From: an uncultured Lachnospiraceae bacterium
GTDB lineage: Bacteria; Bacillota; Clostridia; Lachnospirales; Lachnospiraceae
Direction: 5' to 3'
Assembly: GCA_902782655.1 (NCBI GenBank)
Contig: CACZNY010000016.1
Location: forward strand, 1-15,798
Length of the DNA: 15,798 nt
Below the pieces are notes generated by a model, which saw only the letters and a list, made by a program, of their open reading frames with translations, did not search any database and was not told the DNA's origin. The translations under genes and the position numbers were made by a program. This document shows positions 7,513 to 14,024 of the stretch, in pieces (the stretch's first letter is position 1; each line of letters opens with the position of its first letter).

Positions 7513-8081
7513 AATTCAGAACAGAAGAGCCTTCTGTAGACTTCTGCCACCGGCAGACCCTTTACGTTACTGTAATCTCCTTCTATACGCTCCACAAGTA
7601 TGGCCCCCTTTCCCTGTATGCCGTATGCGCCGGCTTTATCCAGGGGTTCTCCACAGCTCGCATACTTACGTAGGATGCTTTCATCACTGTCATACATTTT
7701 GACATCGGTACGTACATTAAACACCTCCATCTTACGAGCCCCTGTTCCCGGGAATATGATCGTAACCCCTGTATATACCGAATGATATCTGCCGGCAAGC
7801 ATGTTCAGCATCTCATAGGCTTCTTCCTCATCCTTAGGCTTGCCCAGGATCCTGTCTCCTAAAGCAACTATTGTATCTGCGCCGAGTACTATGTCCTCCG
7901 GGTGTCTGATGGCGACAGCCCCGGCTTTTCTTTTGGAAAGTTCCTCGACGTAATGTCCGGGAGCGACACCCTCAGGCATTACCTCATCCACATCAGATGT
8001 ATCCGTCTCGAAAGGTATGCCAACCTGCTCAAGGAGCTCCCTCCTTCTCGGAGATGCACTGGCGAGAATGATCTTCTTCAT
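7509..8081 (-). CDS. maf: Maf family nucleoside-triphosphate pyrophosphatase
   Basis: This 190-aa protein is of the Maf/HAM1-like fold, which hydrolyses dTTP, UTP or modified nucleoside triphosphates to monophosphate plus pyrophosphate (house-cleaning), and in Bacillus is linked to septum formation. The diagnostic N-terminus [12 protein letters not shown] (6-17) is present, followed by TSDVDE, SKRKA, LGADTIV (with its catalytic Asp), LGKPKD and the segment RYHSVYTGV. Length is normal. The ATG at 8081 overlaps the stop of the 74-aa gene as ATGA, so translation is probably coupled. It converges on the metal ATPase gene with overlapping stop codons and no visible terminator between them. Confidence 0.96.
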   Translation of the reverse strand: MKKIILASASPRRRELLEQVGIPFETDTSDVDEVMPEGVAPGHYVEELSKRKAGAVAIRHPEDIVLGADTIVALGDRILGKPKDEEEAYEMLNMLAGRYHSVYTGVTIIFPGTGARKMEVFNVRTDVKMYDSDESILRKYASCGEPLDKAGAYGIQGKGAILVERIEGDYSNVKGLPVAEVYRRLFCSEF

Positions 8082-8302
8082 TGCTTCCCACCCATGTCCT
8101 TAAACTTATTGATGGCTGCCAGATCTTCCTCTGTCAATCTGACATTTGTTGTCCTGGGCTGTGCTCCGGGTTTTGTCACTGTCATTTCGATTACCGTCCC
8201 GACCGGAAGTCCTGTCATAAGCTCATTCCTCACGAAAGCCGCTGCTTTCGGATGTGCGCTTTCCAGTCTGTTCACTATTCCCAATAACGCAAAAGGGTTC
8301 AT
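8078..8302 (-). CDS. Conserved-looking small protein of unknown function
   Basis: I do not recognise this 74-aa protein. It has no signal peptide, transmembrane helix, Cys pair or nucleotide-binding motif. A mixed-charge helix (NRLESAHPKAAAFVRNEL) is followed by a Gly-Thr/Val strand region (GLPVGTVIEMTV), PGAQPRTTNVRL, and a terminal helix LTEEDLAAINKF. It is nonetheless a convincing gene: AGGAGG lies seven nt upstream of the ATG at 8302, and its stop overlaps the maf start by 4 bp. It follows the rpsI terminator, so it is expressed by read-through or from an unidentified promoter in the short gap 8303-8340. A partner or regulator of Maf is possible from the coupling, but nothing in the sequence proves it. 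Confidence 0.85.
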   Translation of the reverse strand: MNPFALLGIVNRLESAHPKAAAFVRNELMTGLPVGTVIEMTVTKPGAQPRTTNVRLTEEDLAAINKFKDMGGKQ

Positions 8303-8335
8303 CTGAATGCCTCCTAAATCAAAAAATGATAAATA

Positions 8336-8370
8336 AGCAAAACGCCTGACAGGTCTCCCTGCAGGCGCTT
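8336..8370 (-). terminator. Intrinsic terminator of the rplM-rpsI operon
   Basis: On the minus strand CGCCTG (8367-8362) pairs with CAGGCG (8348-8343). Inside it CAGG pairs with CCTG around a GAGA loop with one bulged T. TTTTGCTTATTTAT follows. It begins about 25 nt after the rpsI stop. Confidence 0.85.
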
Positions 8371-8395
8371 TGAATATCTTTTCCGTAAAAACAGA

Positions 8396-8803
8396 TCAAC
8401 GTTTGCTGAACTGAGGCGCACGTCTCGCTGCTTTGAGACCGTACTTCTTCCTCTCTTTCATACGAGGATCTCTTGTAAGATAACCCTCTTTCTTTAATGT
8501 CGGACGATAATCGCCGTCCACCTCAAGAAGAGCTCTCGATATGCCATGCCTTATAGCTCCGGCCTGTCCAGTATATCCGCCACCCTGCACATTCACAAGG
8601 ACATCATACTTATCAGCGGTTCCAGTCGCTACAAGAGGCTGGCGGACTATGGTCTTAAGCGTCTCCGGTCCGAAATAATCGTCTATATCTCTCTTGTTTA
8701 TGGTTATTTCACCTTTTCCGGGCATCAGGTATACGCGCGCTATGGATTTCTTTCTTCTGCCTGTGCCGTAATATCTCTCTGTTGCTTTTTTTCTAGTAGC
8801 CAA
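8396..8803 (-). CDS. rpsI: 30S ribosomal protein S9
   Basis: This 135-aa S9 shows the family landmarks [16 protein letters not shown] near the N-terminus, [17 protein letters not shown], the stretch [23 protein letters not shown], and the conserved basic C-terminus RRAPQFSKR, whose last residues reach the P-site tRNA. I take the TTG at 8803 as the start because AGGAGG ends eight nt before it. A GTG at 8809 would sit only two nt from that site. The ribosome binding site lies in the 15-nt gap after rplM, and the rplM-rpsI pair is the usual arrangement. A strong terminator follows. Confidence 0.97.
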   Translation of the reverse strand: MATRKKATERYYGTGRRKKSIARVYLMPGKGEITINKRDIDDYFGPETLKTIVRQPLVATGTADKYDVLVNVQGGGYTGQAGAIRHGISRALLEVDGDYRPTLKKEGYLTRDPRMKERKKYGLKAARRAPQFSKR

Positions 8804-8818
8804 TGTCACATCCTCCTA

Positions 8819-9247
8819 TCAGAACTTAAGCTCTTCAGGCTTCTGAGCTGCCTGCTGATGCTCAGGTCCCGCATAAACGAAAAGCTTCTTTGCCATCTGA
8901 CGTCCGAGAGTTCCCTTGGGGAGCATACCCTTTACGGCATGCTCAATAACGAACTCCGGTTTTTTTGCCAGCTTTTCCTTCAAAGGCACCTGCTTTAATC
9001 CGCCGACGTAACCGCTGTGTGTAGTATAGAGCTTCTGCTCCATCTTCTTTCCCGTCACCTTGATCTTCGAAGCGTTCACTACGATCACGTAGTCACCCAT
9101 ATCAAGGAAAGGAGTATATGTAGGCTTATTCTTTCCACGGAGTACACTGGCTATATTTGCGGCAAGACGTCCGAGAGTCTGTCCTTCGGCATCTACCACA
9201 TACCATTTCCTCTCTATGGAAGAAGCGCTTGGTATATATGTATCCAT
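8819..9247 (-). CDS. rplM: 50S ribosomal protein L13
   Basis: This 142-aa protein has the standard length and motifs of L13: [39 protein letters not shown], and [21 protein letters not shown]13 is an early 23S rRNA-binding assembly protein. The start at 9247 has GGAGGG eight nt upstream; the longer open frame (to 9325) would begin near the predicted transcription start and is not supported. It is first in the rplM-rpsI operon, behind a consensus promoter and a structured leader that may carry L13 autoregulation. Confidence 0.97.
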   Translation of the reverse strand: MDTYIPSASSIERKWYVVDAEGQTLGRLAANIASVLRGKNKPTYTPFLDMGDYVIVVNASKIKVTGKKMEQKLYTTHSGYVGGLKQVPLKEKLAKKPEFVIEHAVKGMLPKGTLGRQMAKKLFVYAGPEHQQAAQKPEELKF

Positions 9248-9320
9248 TATACGATCCCTCCAAATGATCTGATTGTCTGTTTCATGTATCTGACACGAAC
9301 TTGGGGCAAAGCCCGTGCAA
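9248..9320 (-). promoter_or_regulatory. Candidate structured 5' leader of rplM (L13-leader-like)
   Basis: The transcribed leader is about 70 nt. On the minus strand, CACG (9317-9314) can pair with CGTG (9297-9294), and GGC (9313-9311) with GCC (9307-9305), leaving an asymmetric 3' loop CCAAGTT. L13 leader autoregulation is known in Firmicutes. I have not matched the covariance model, so the identity is tentative. Confidence 0.4.
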
Positions 9321-9326
9321 AACAAG

Positions 9327-9356
9327 ATTATAAGTCTGTCAAAAGCTCTTTGTCAA
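9327..9356 (-). promoter_or_regulatory. Sigma-A promoter of rplM-rpsI
   Basis: Perfect TTGACA (9356-9351) and TATAAT (9332-9327) are separated by 18 nt on the minus strand. The -35 lies only five nt after the capA stop, giving rplM-rpsI transcription independent of the upstream genes. Confidence 0.85.
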
Positions 9357-9361
9357 GGGTT

Positions 9362-10600
9362 TTACTGCTTTGTGATGATCCCCTCGTCCGAAAGCCGGAC
9401 ATTTCCTGCACTTCTGGATACTTCATCCGACAGGATCCTGTCATAATCAGCATCTCCCTCGTGCACCATTGATGTATAACATCCCTTCTGGATGCAGGGA
9501 ATGAAACGAAGCTCTTCCAATTCTCCCTCATTAACCACTGCCCGTATCATACAAGAATCCAGAGTCTTGGAATTAAACCAGAAATTTCCCATGGAGTAAA
9601 CCACCGGCACATCCTCAATGTATTCAAATCCCTGCAGCACGTGGGGGTGAGCGCCTATTATCAGATCCGCTCCGGCTTCTACAAATTTCCCGGCAAGCTC
9701 CTTTTGGGAAGCATCGTACATATGCTCATTCTCCGTCCCCCAATGCACAAAGGCAATGGTGAAATCCGCGTTTTCATCGGCCTCCCTTATGACCTGCAGA
9801 TATTTTTCCGGATCGAGGGTCCTAAGTACTCCCGGATCTGTCTCTGTCGCCTCCCTTGTATCGGGGGGGAGCGATCTCTCTATCTGAGTGGCTGCGGTAA
9901 ATGCTATGGTCATGCCGCCTGCTTCGATATACTGCGGAGTCATTGCTTCCGTGATATCATGCCCTGCCCCTACATATCTTATATCAGCTCCCGACAGGGT
10001 ATCAAAAGTGTCAAGCAGGGCATCAGGACCATGATCATAGGCATGATTATTCGCAAGACCCACTATATCCACTCCCAGATCTGTCAGATATCTCACCGTA
10101 GAAGGATCCGCCCTGAAGGTGAATTTCTTTTCCGGCGTGGGAGTTCCCCTTTCAGAATAGGGAAATTCATTGTTTATCATAGTGATGTCGGCTTCCTGCA
10201 TGGCATTTCTGATATCCTCATCCAATGCTTCAGTTATCTCTCCGCCTCTTCCCGCCAGTGCATTCATGTTAGCATACCGTCTGTCGAAATTCATATCACC
10301 CGCAAATATAATAGTGACAGGCTCATACTCTGTCACGTCCTCCGAGACCGTCTCCTCAGCAGGTGTTTCCACCTCCTTCATGACCTCCTCCGTCACATCC
10401 TGCATCACAGGCTTAGGTGCAGGAGCAGATACAGGCTCTTCCTCAGGTAAATCAAGCTTCTCAACGGCAGCCGGCTCCCTGCTTTCACTTATACCCGGTA
10501 TGGAGATATCCTCCATCCCGCATCCGCAGAGGATCAGTATAATATATGAAATTAAAGCAAAAGCCCCGCCTATCCGGCGGGGCCTGTTCTTTGTATTCAT
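9362..10600 (-). CDS. CapA-family lipoprotein, metallophosphatase-like (PGA_cap domain)
   Basis: This 412-aa predicted lipoprotein has a basic n-region (KNRPRR), hydrophobic core and lipobox LCGC (24-27), an acidic Pro/Glu/Val-rich spacer (about 29-92), then a CapA / poly-gamma-glutamate capsule synthesis domain (about 94-350). Domain motifs are FAGDMNFD (99-106), MINNEFP (141-147), [10 protein letters not shown] (182-191), [10 protein letters not shown] (284-293), GAHPHVLQG (316-324) and YSMGNFWFN (335-343). The spread of Asp, Asn and His resembles a calcineurin-like metal site. The role is probably in cell-surface polymer metabolism; no poly-glutamate partner genes (capB/capC) are nearby, so poly-gamma-glutamate itself is not implied. 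The ATG at 10600 overlaps the rplA stop as ATGA, has only a weak ribosome binding site, and lies before the rplA terminator hairpin. Starting at the next ATG (10516) would lose the signal peptide. Confidence 0.88.
   Translation of the reverse strand: MNTKNRPRRIGGAFALISYIILILCGCGMEDISIPGISESREPAAVEKLDLPEEEPVSAPAPKPVMQDVTEEVMKEVETPAEETVSEDVTEYEPVTIIFAGDMNFDRRYANMNALAGRGGEITEALDEDIRNAMQEADITMINNEFPYSERGTPTPEKKFTFRADPSTVRYLTDLGVDIVGLANNHAYDHGPDALLDTFDTLSGADIRYVGAGHDITEAMTPQYIEAGGMTIAFTAATQIERSLPPDTREATETDPGVLRTLDPEKYLQVIREADENADFTIAFVHWGTENEHMYDASQKELAGKFVEAGADLIIGAHPHVLQGFEYIEDVPVVYSMGNFWFNSKTLDSCMIRAVVNEGELEELRFIPCIQKGCYTSMVHEGDADYDRILSDEVSRSAGNVRLSDEGIITKQ
10551..10583 (-). terminator. Strong intrinsic terminator after rplA, inside capA coding sequence
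   Basis: On the minus strand GCCCCGCC (10583-10576) and GGCGGGGC (10570-10563) form a perfect 8-bp GC-rich stem with loop GGATA, followed by TTTTGCTTTAATTT. It starts 13 nt after the rplA stop, the classic position. It also encodes residues 7-13 of the CapA signal peptide. Confidence 0.88.
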
Positions 10601-11289
10601 GAAAATCTCTGATTATTTACCTTTACGCCGGGACCCATTGTAGGAGCTATTGACACACTCTTAAGATATTGTCCCTTAAGCGCTGACGGCTTTGCCTTCA
10701 TTACAGCAGACATAAGCGCATCGAAATTCTCCTTGAGCTTCTCTGCCTCAAACGAAGCCTTTCCTACAGGCACGTGTATGATATTAGCCTTATCAAGCCT
10801 GTACTCTACCTTACCTGCTTTGATATCCTTAACCGCATTGGTTACATCCATCGTCACAGTTCCGGCCTTAGGGTTGGGCATGAGACCCTTGGGTCCAAGT
10901 ACTTTACCGAGACGACCTACCACGCCCATCATATCAGGCGTTGCCACCACCACATCAAACTCAAACCAGCCTTCGTTCTGGATCTTGGGAATAAGCTCTT
11001 CGCCTCCGACAAAATCAGCTCCTGCGGCCTGAGCCTCGTCAAGCTTGGCTCCCTTTGCAAATACAAGAACCCTTACACTTCTTCCGGTACCGTTCGGCAG
11101 TACCACGGCTCCCCTTACCTGCTGCTCAGCATGCCTTCCGTCACAGCCGGTTCTTAAATGTACTTCTATTGTTTCGTCAAACTTTGCCGTAGCAACCTTC
11201 TTTACCAGCTCAATAGCCTCATCCGGCTCATACAGCTTTGAACGGTCGATAAGCTTTGCTGCCTCGACGTATTTCTTTCCATGCTTCAT
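10597..11289 (-). CDS. rplA: 50S ribosomal protein L1
   Basis: This 230-aa L1 forms the mobile stalk at the ribosomal E site and in many bacteria represses its own operon by binding a leader that mimics its rRNA site. Family motifs: [15 protein letters not shown] at the start, [14 protein letters not shown], the conserved [30 protein letters not shown], and [14 protein letters not shown] at the end. The ATG at 11289 has GGAGG seven nt upstream; a TTG directly before it would be too close. It follows rplK by 12 nt. Unusually, rplJ-rplL do not follow; a terminator and capA do. The stop codon overlaps the capA start. Confidence 0.97.
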   Translation of the reverse strand: MKHGKKYVEAAKLIDRSKLYEPDEAIELVKKVATAKFDETIEVHLRTGCDGRHAEQQVRGAVVLPNGTGRSVRVLVFAKGAKLDEAQAAGADFVGGEELIPKIQNEGWFEFDVVVATPDMMGVVGRLGKVLGPKGLMPNPKAGTVTMDVTNAVKDIKAGKVEYRLDKANIIHVPVGKASFEAEKLKENFDALMSAVMKAKPSALKGQYLKSVSIAPTMGPGVKVNNQRFS

Positions 11290-11301
11290 CAAGACACCTC
11301 C

Positions 11302-11727
11302 TTACTTCTCGACCTCGACACCCATTGATCTTGCGGTGCCGGCTATCATACTCATTGCAGCTTCCAAAGATGCCGCGTTAAGGTCAGGCATCTTTATCTC
11401 TGCTATCTCCTTGCACTTTTCCTTTGAAAGGGTGGCTACCTTCTGCTTATTGGGTACGCCCGATGCCTTCTGGAGATTGCAGGCCTTTTTGATAAGCACT
11501 GCCGCAGGCGGAGTCTTCGTGATGAATGTGAAGCTCCTGTCCGCATAGACAGTGATGACTACAGGGATAAGTACGTCTCCCTTATCCGCAGTCCTGGCGT
11601 TGAACTGCTTTGTGAATTCAACGATGTTTACGCCGTGCTGACCGAGAGCCGGTCCCACAGGCGGTGCCGGTGTTGCTTTGCCGGCAGGGATCTGAAGTTT
11701 GATATAACCTTCTACTTTCTTTGCCAT
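11302..11727 (-). CDS. rplK: 50S ribosomal protein L11
   Basis: This 141-aa L11 is at the GTPase-associated centre with 23S helices 43/44. The N-terminal domain motif [27 protein letters not shown] is complete, with the Pro-rich hinge bound by thiopeptides. The C-terminal RNA-binding domain shows [12 protein letters not shown] and the ending [22 protein letters not shown] precedes the ATG at 11727. The gap to nusG is 129 nt, much larger than other gaps in the operon, and holds a candidate L1-binding operator. Confidence 0.97.
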   Translation of the reverse strand: MAKKVEGYIKLQIPAGKATPAPPVGPALGQHGVNIVEFTKQFNARTADKGDVLIPVVITVYADRSFTFITKTPPAAVLIKKACNLQKASGVPNKQKVATLSKEKCKEIAEIKMPDLNAASLEAAMSMIAGTARSMGVEVEK

Positions 11728-11752
11728 TTGGCTCCTCCTTTATAAATACTTT

Positions 11753-11785
11753 GTGGTCTTTGCGGGCGAGTTTACTCCCTCCCAC
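11753..11785 (-). promoter_or_regulatory. Candidate L1-binding autoregulatory mRNA site upstream of rplK
   Basis: On the minus strand GTGG (11785-11782) pairs with CCAC (11756-11753). Within, GGGAG and CTCGCCC pair around a TAAA loop with a bulged G, leaving an asymmetric loop of GA on one side and GCAAAGA on the other. This imitates the two-helix, lopsided-loop form of the L1 site on 23S rRNA. It ends 25 nt before the rplK ATG. Confidence 0.55.
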
Positions 11786-11856
11786 GTAATATCACTATCT
11801 CTTCTGCAGAATATCCCGATAAGCATAACCGGGATTACCCTGCGTGGAGACGGTTT

Positions 11857-12384
11857 TCAATGCATAATGTTTATCTCATCAAATGAGATATCCACCGGCG
11901 TCTCTCTTCCGAAGAGCTCCACCATAAGCGTTGCGGTACGCTTGTTCATATCCATCTTTGCAATAGGACCTGTAGTCTCTCTCCAGGGGCCGGCGACGAC
12001 ACGGACCATATCGCCCTCCTTGAAGTTCACTGTCATATTCTCGACATGTATGCCCAAAGGCTTCATCTCTTCCTCGGACAGGGGCACAGGCTTGCTTCCC
12101 GGACCTACGAATCCGGTCACTCCCCGTGTATTCCTCACGACATACCAGGTATCGTCATCCATTATCATGTTTACAAGCACATAGCCCGGAAAAAGCTTCT
12201 TCTCGACTTCCTTTCGCTGACCGTTATCCTTGATCTCGATCACTGTCTGCGTCGGAACACGTACCTCTACGATCTTATCCTGCAGGTGTCGGTTCTCGAT
12301 AGCCATCTCTATACTGGATTTTACCTTATTTTCATATCCCGAATATGTATGGGCTACATACCAGCGAGGTTCATTTTCAGCCAT
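11857..12384 (-). CDS. nusG: Transcription termination/antitermination factor NusG
   Basis: This 175-aa NusG binds the RNA polymerase clamp and, in Firmicutes, modulates pausing. The N-terminal NGN domain begins WYVAHTYSGYENKVKSSIE and contains EVEKKLFPGYVLVNM and WYVVRNTRGVTGFVG. The C-terminal KOW domain (about 122-175) has FKEGDMVRVVAGPW and ends TPVDISFDEI. Length is normal and no extra domain is inserted. GGGAG lies six nt upstream of the ATG at 12384. It follows secE by 17 nt in the rpmG operon. Confidence 0.97.
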   Translation of the reverse strand: MAENEPRWYVAHTYSGYENKVKSSIEMAIENRHLQDKIVEVRVPTQTVIEIKDNGQRKEVEKKLFPGYVLVNMIMDDDTWYVVRNTRGVTGFVGPGSKPVPLSEEEMKPLGIHVENMTVNFKEGDMVRVVAGPWRETTGPIAKMDMNKRTATLMVELFGRETPVDISFDEINIMH

Positions 12385-12401
12385 ATCTGTCTCCCGATCA
12401 C

Positions 12402-12611
12402 TTACCTGATCACGAAATTAATGCCATACTGCAGGCCTCTGTCTATGACAGCGATCAGCCCGGCTGTGATCACAGTAATAACAACAACCGCCACGGACTG
12501 CTTTGTAAGAGTTTCTTTAGTCGGCCATATTATCTTAGAAAACTCAGCCTTTACGCCCTTCCAGAAGGATGCCGGCTTGCTTTCCGCACCGGTCTTTTTT
12601 ACTTCTTCCAT
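12402..12611 (-). CDS. secE: Preprotein translocase subunit SecE
   Basis: This 69-aa single-span SecE of the short Gram-positive type stabilises SecY in the translocon. The amphipathic helix WKGVKAEFSKIIWPTKETL (about 17-35) with the conserved WP is followed by one membrane helix (about 40-67, SVAVVVITVITAGLIAVIDR...). GGAGG lies eight nt upstream of the ATG at 12611. The neighbours rpmG and nusG give the standard order. No tRNA-Trp is present in the 19-nt gap to rpmG. Confidence 0.96.
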   Translation of the reverse strand: MEEVKKTGAESKPASFWKGVKAEFSKIIWPTKETLTKQSVAVVVITVITAGLIAVIDRGLQYGINFVIR

Positions 12612-12630
12612 AGTATATTCCTCCGACCGA

Positions 12631-12780
12631 TCACTTGGTTTCTTTATGGGTTGTATGCTTCTTGCAGAACTTGCAGTATTTCCTGATCTCTATCCTGTCA
12701 GGATGTGTCTTCTTATCCTTTGTAGTGTCATAATTGCGGTTCTTGCATTCAGTACATGCAAGTGTGATCCTTGTGCGCAT
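12631..12780 (-). CDS. rpmG: 50S ribosomal protein L33, zinc-ribbon form
   Basis: This 49-aa L33 starts [17 protein letters not shown] and carries two Cys pairs (C9/C12 and C36/C39, in YCKFCKKH), the zinc-binding C+ version of L33. GGAGGG lies six nt before the ATG at 12780; a longer open frame to 12813 has no such support. It is first in the rpmG-secE-nusG-rplK-rplA operon. In bacteria with zinc-regulated C+ and C- paralogues this form is the zinc-replete one; whether a C- copy exists elsewhere cannot be seen here. Confidence 0.96.
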   Translation of the reverse strand: MRTRITLACTECKNRNYDTTKDKKTHPDRIEIRKYCKFCKKHTTHKETK

Positions 12781-12809
12781 CGTATTCCCTCCGTTAATCA
12801 GATATCCGA

Positions 12810-12852
12810 CCAAAATAATTTTTGGGTGAAAAAAAAAGACCTAAAGTCTCAA
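12810..12852 (-). other. rpmG leader elements: short hairpin with T9 tract and an AT palindrome
   Basis: On the minus strand GAGAC-TTTAG-GTCTT can form a weak 5-bp stem, which runs directly into a tract of nine T. This is followed by CCAAAA-ATTA-TTTTGG (12825-12810). The hairpin begins within a few nt of the predicted transcription start, too early for ordinary termination. A role in start-site slippage or pausing is speculative. Confidence 0.3.
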
Positions 12853-12860
12853 GCCATAAG

Positions 12861-12889
12861 ACTATATCACGTCCTAAATCGCTTGTCAA
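12861..12889 (-). promoter_or_regulatory. Sigma-A promoter of the rpmG-secE-nusG-rplKA operon
   Basis: TTGACA (12889-12884) and TATAGT (12866-12861) are 17 nt apart on the minus strand. It lies directly after the glf stop (12905), and transcription would start near 12855, giving a leader of about 75 nt. Confidence 0.85.
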
Positions 12890-12904
12890 CATACAGTTTA
12901 AGCC

Positions 12905-14011
12905 CTACAGGGATCGTATTACATCCAAAGCCCTGGCTATCACCTGATCCATATCGTAATACTTATACTCCCCCAGGCGGCCTCCAAAGGTAACCCCTGC
13001 CTCTCTGTCTGCCAGCTTGCGATATTCTTTATAGAGCTCGTTGTTCCTTCCATCATTTACCGGATAGTAGGGCTCGTCTCCTGGATTCCACTTAAAGCTG
13101 TACTCTTTGGATATCACAGTTTTGGGAAGATCCTGTCCCTTCTCATCCTTTCCGAATTCAAACCATTTATGCTCAATTATCCTTGTAAAGGGCGTCTCCC
13201 CGTCAGTATAGTTTACTACGGCATTTCCCTGGAAATTCGGCTTATCCAGAATCTCAGTTTCAAACCGGACGGATCTGTATTCAAGATTTCCCAGTCTGTA
13301 CCCGAAATAGGCATCGATCGCTCCTGTATAAATAATATGTCCGGCCATGGCATCATATTCTTCCTTCTTTTCAAGATAGTCTTCCTTAAGCCGTACCTCG
13401 ATCCCGTCAAGAAGGTTTTCCACAAGCCCGGTATAGCCTCCCGTCGGTATGCCCTGATACAGCGCATTAAAATAATTGTTATCATAGGTAAACCGTACCG
13501 GAAGCCTTTTTATGATAAATGCAGGCAGTTCCCTGCATTCCCTTCCCCATTGCTTTTTAGTATAATCCTTGACAAGCTTCTCGTAGATATCCCTTCCAAC
13601 TAATGAGATCGCCTGCTCCTCAAGGTTTTCAGGCTCATGATCTATCTCCTTCTTCTGCTCGTCTATCTTTGCTGCCGCTTCCTCGGGAGTTATAACCCCC
13701 CACATCTTATTAAATGTATACATATTAAAAGGAAGAGAATATATCTCTCCTTTATAATTTGCAACCGGCGAATTTGTATAGCGGTTAAAAACCGCAAATC
13801 TGTTTATATATTCCCATACCATCCTGTCATTGGTATGGAAAATATGGGCCCCGTACTTATGGACATTGATGCCCTCCGTCTTCTCGGTATAAACATTCCC
13901 GCCGACATGCGGACGTTTATCGATCACGAGCACGCTTTTTCCCTTGTCCTTAAGCTCTCTTGCTGCTACGGCTCCGAAGAGTCCCGCTCCTACGATAAGA
14001 TAATCAGTCAT
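12905..14011 (-). CDS. glf: UDP-galactopyranose mutase
   Basis: This 368-aa flavoenzyme interconverts UDP-galactopyranose and UDP-galactofuranose, supplying galactofuranose for surface glycans. The FAD-binding Rossmann motif VGAGLFG (7-13) and VIDKRPHVGGNVYT are present, then HKYGAHIFHT (51-60), the catalytic region YTKKQWG (150-156), RLPVRFTYDNNYF (169-181), and GGRLGEYKYYDMDQVI near the C-terminus. Length is normal. The start at 14011 gives the standard N-terminus MTDYLIVGAG and has AGGAG upstream, with a rather long spacing of ten nt. It is 13 nt after the O-antigen-ligase-like gene, so the two are one operon. No clear terminator separates it from the rpmG promoter, so some read-through is possible. 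Confidence 0.97.
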   Translation of the reverse strand: MTDYLIVGAGLFGAVAARELKDKGKSVLVIDKRPHVGGNVYTEKTEGINVHKYGAHIFHTNDRMVWEYINRFAVFNRYTNSPVANYKGEIYSLPFNMYTFNKMWGVITPEEAAAKIDEQKKEIDHEPENLEEQAISLVGRDIYEKLVKDYTKKQWGRECRELPAFIIKRLPVRFTYDNNYFNALYQGIPTGGYTGLVENLLDGIEVRLKEDYLEKKEEYDAMAGHIIYTGAIDAYFGYRLGNLEYRSVRFETEILDKPNFQGNAVVNYTDGETPFTRIIEHKWFEFGKDEKGQDLPKTVISKEYSFKWNPGDEPYYPVNDGRNNELYKEYRKLADREAGVTFGGRLGEYKYYDMDQVIARALDVIRSL

Positions 14012-14024
14012 TTCATTATATCTC

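Noticed and set aside
7500..7520. Shared terminator between the metal ATPase and maf
   Set aside because: The stop codons overlap by 4 bp and I find no GC-rich hairpin with a T-tract near them on either strand.
12612..12630. tRNA-Trp between rpmG and secE, as in some Firmicutes
   Set aside because: The gap is 19 nt and contains only the secE ribosome binding site.
12046..12993. Long plus-strand open frame (315 codons) across nusG, secE and rpmG
   Set aside because: It runs antisense through three certain genes, has no ribosome binding site, and its product has no recognisable domain. The same holds for plus-strand frames at 951-1667 and 9641-10450.
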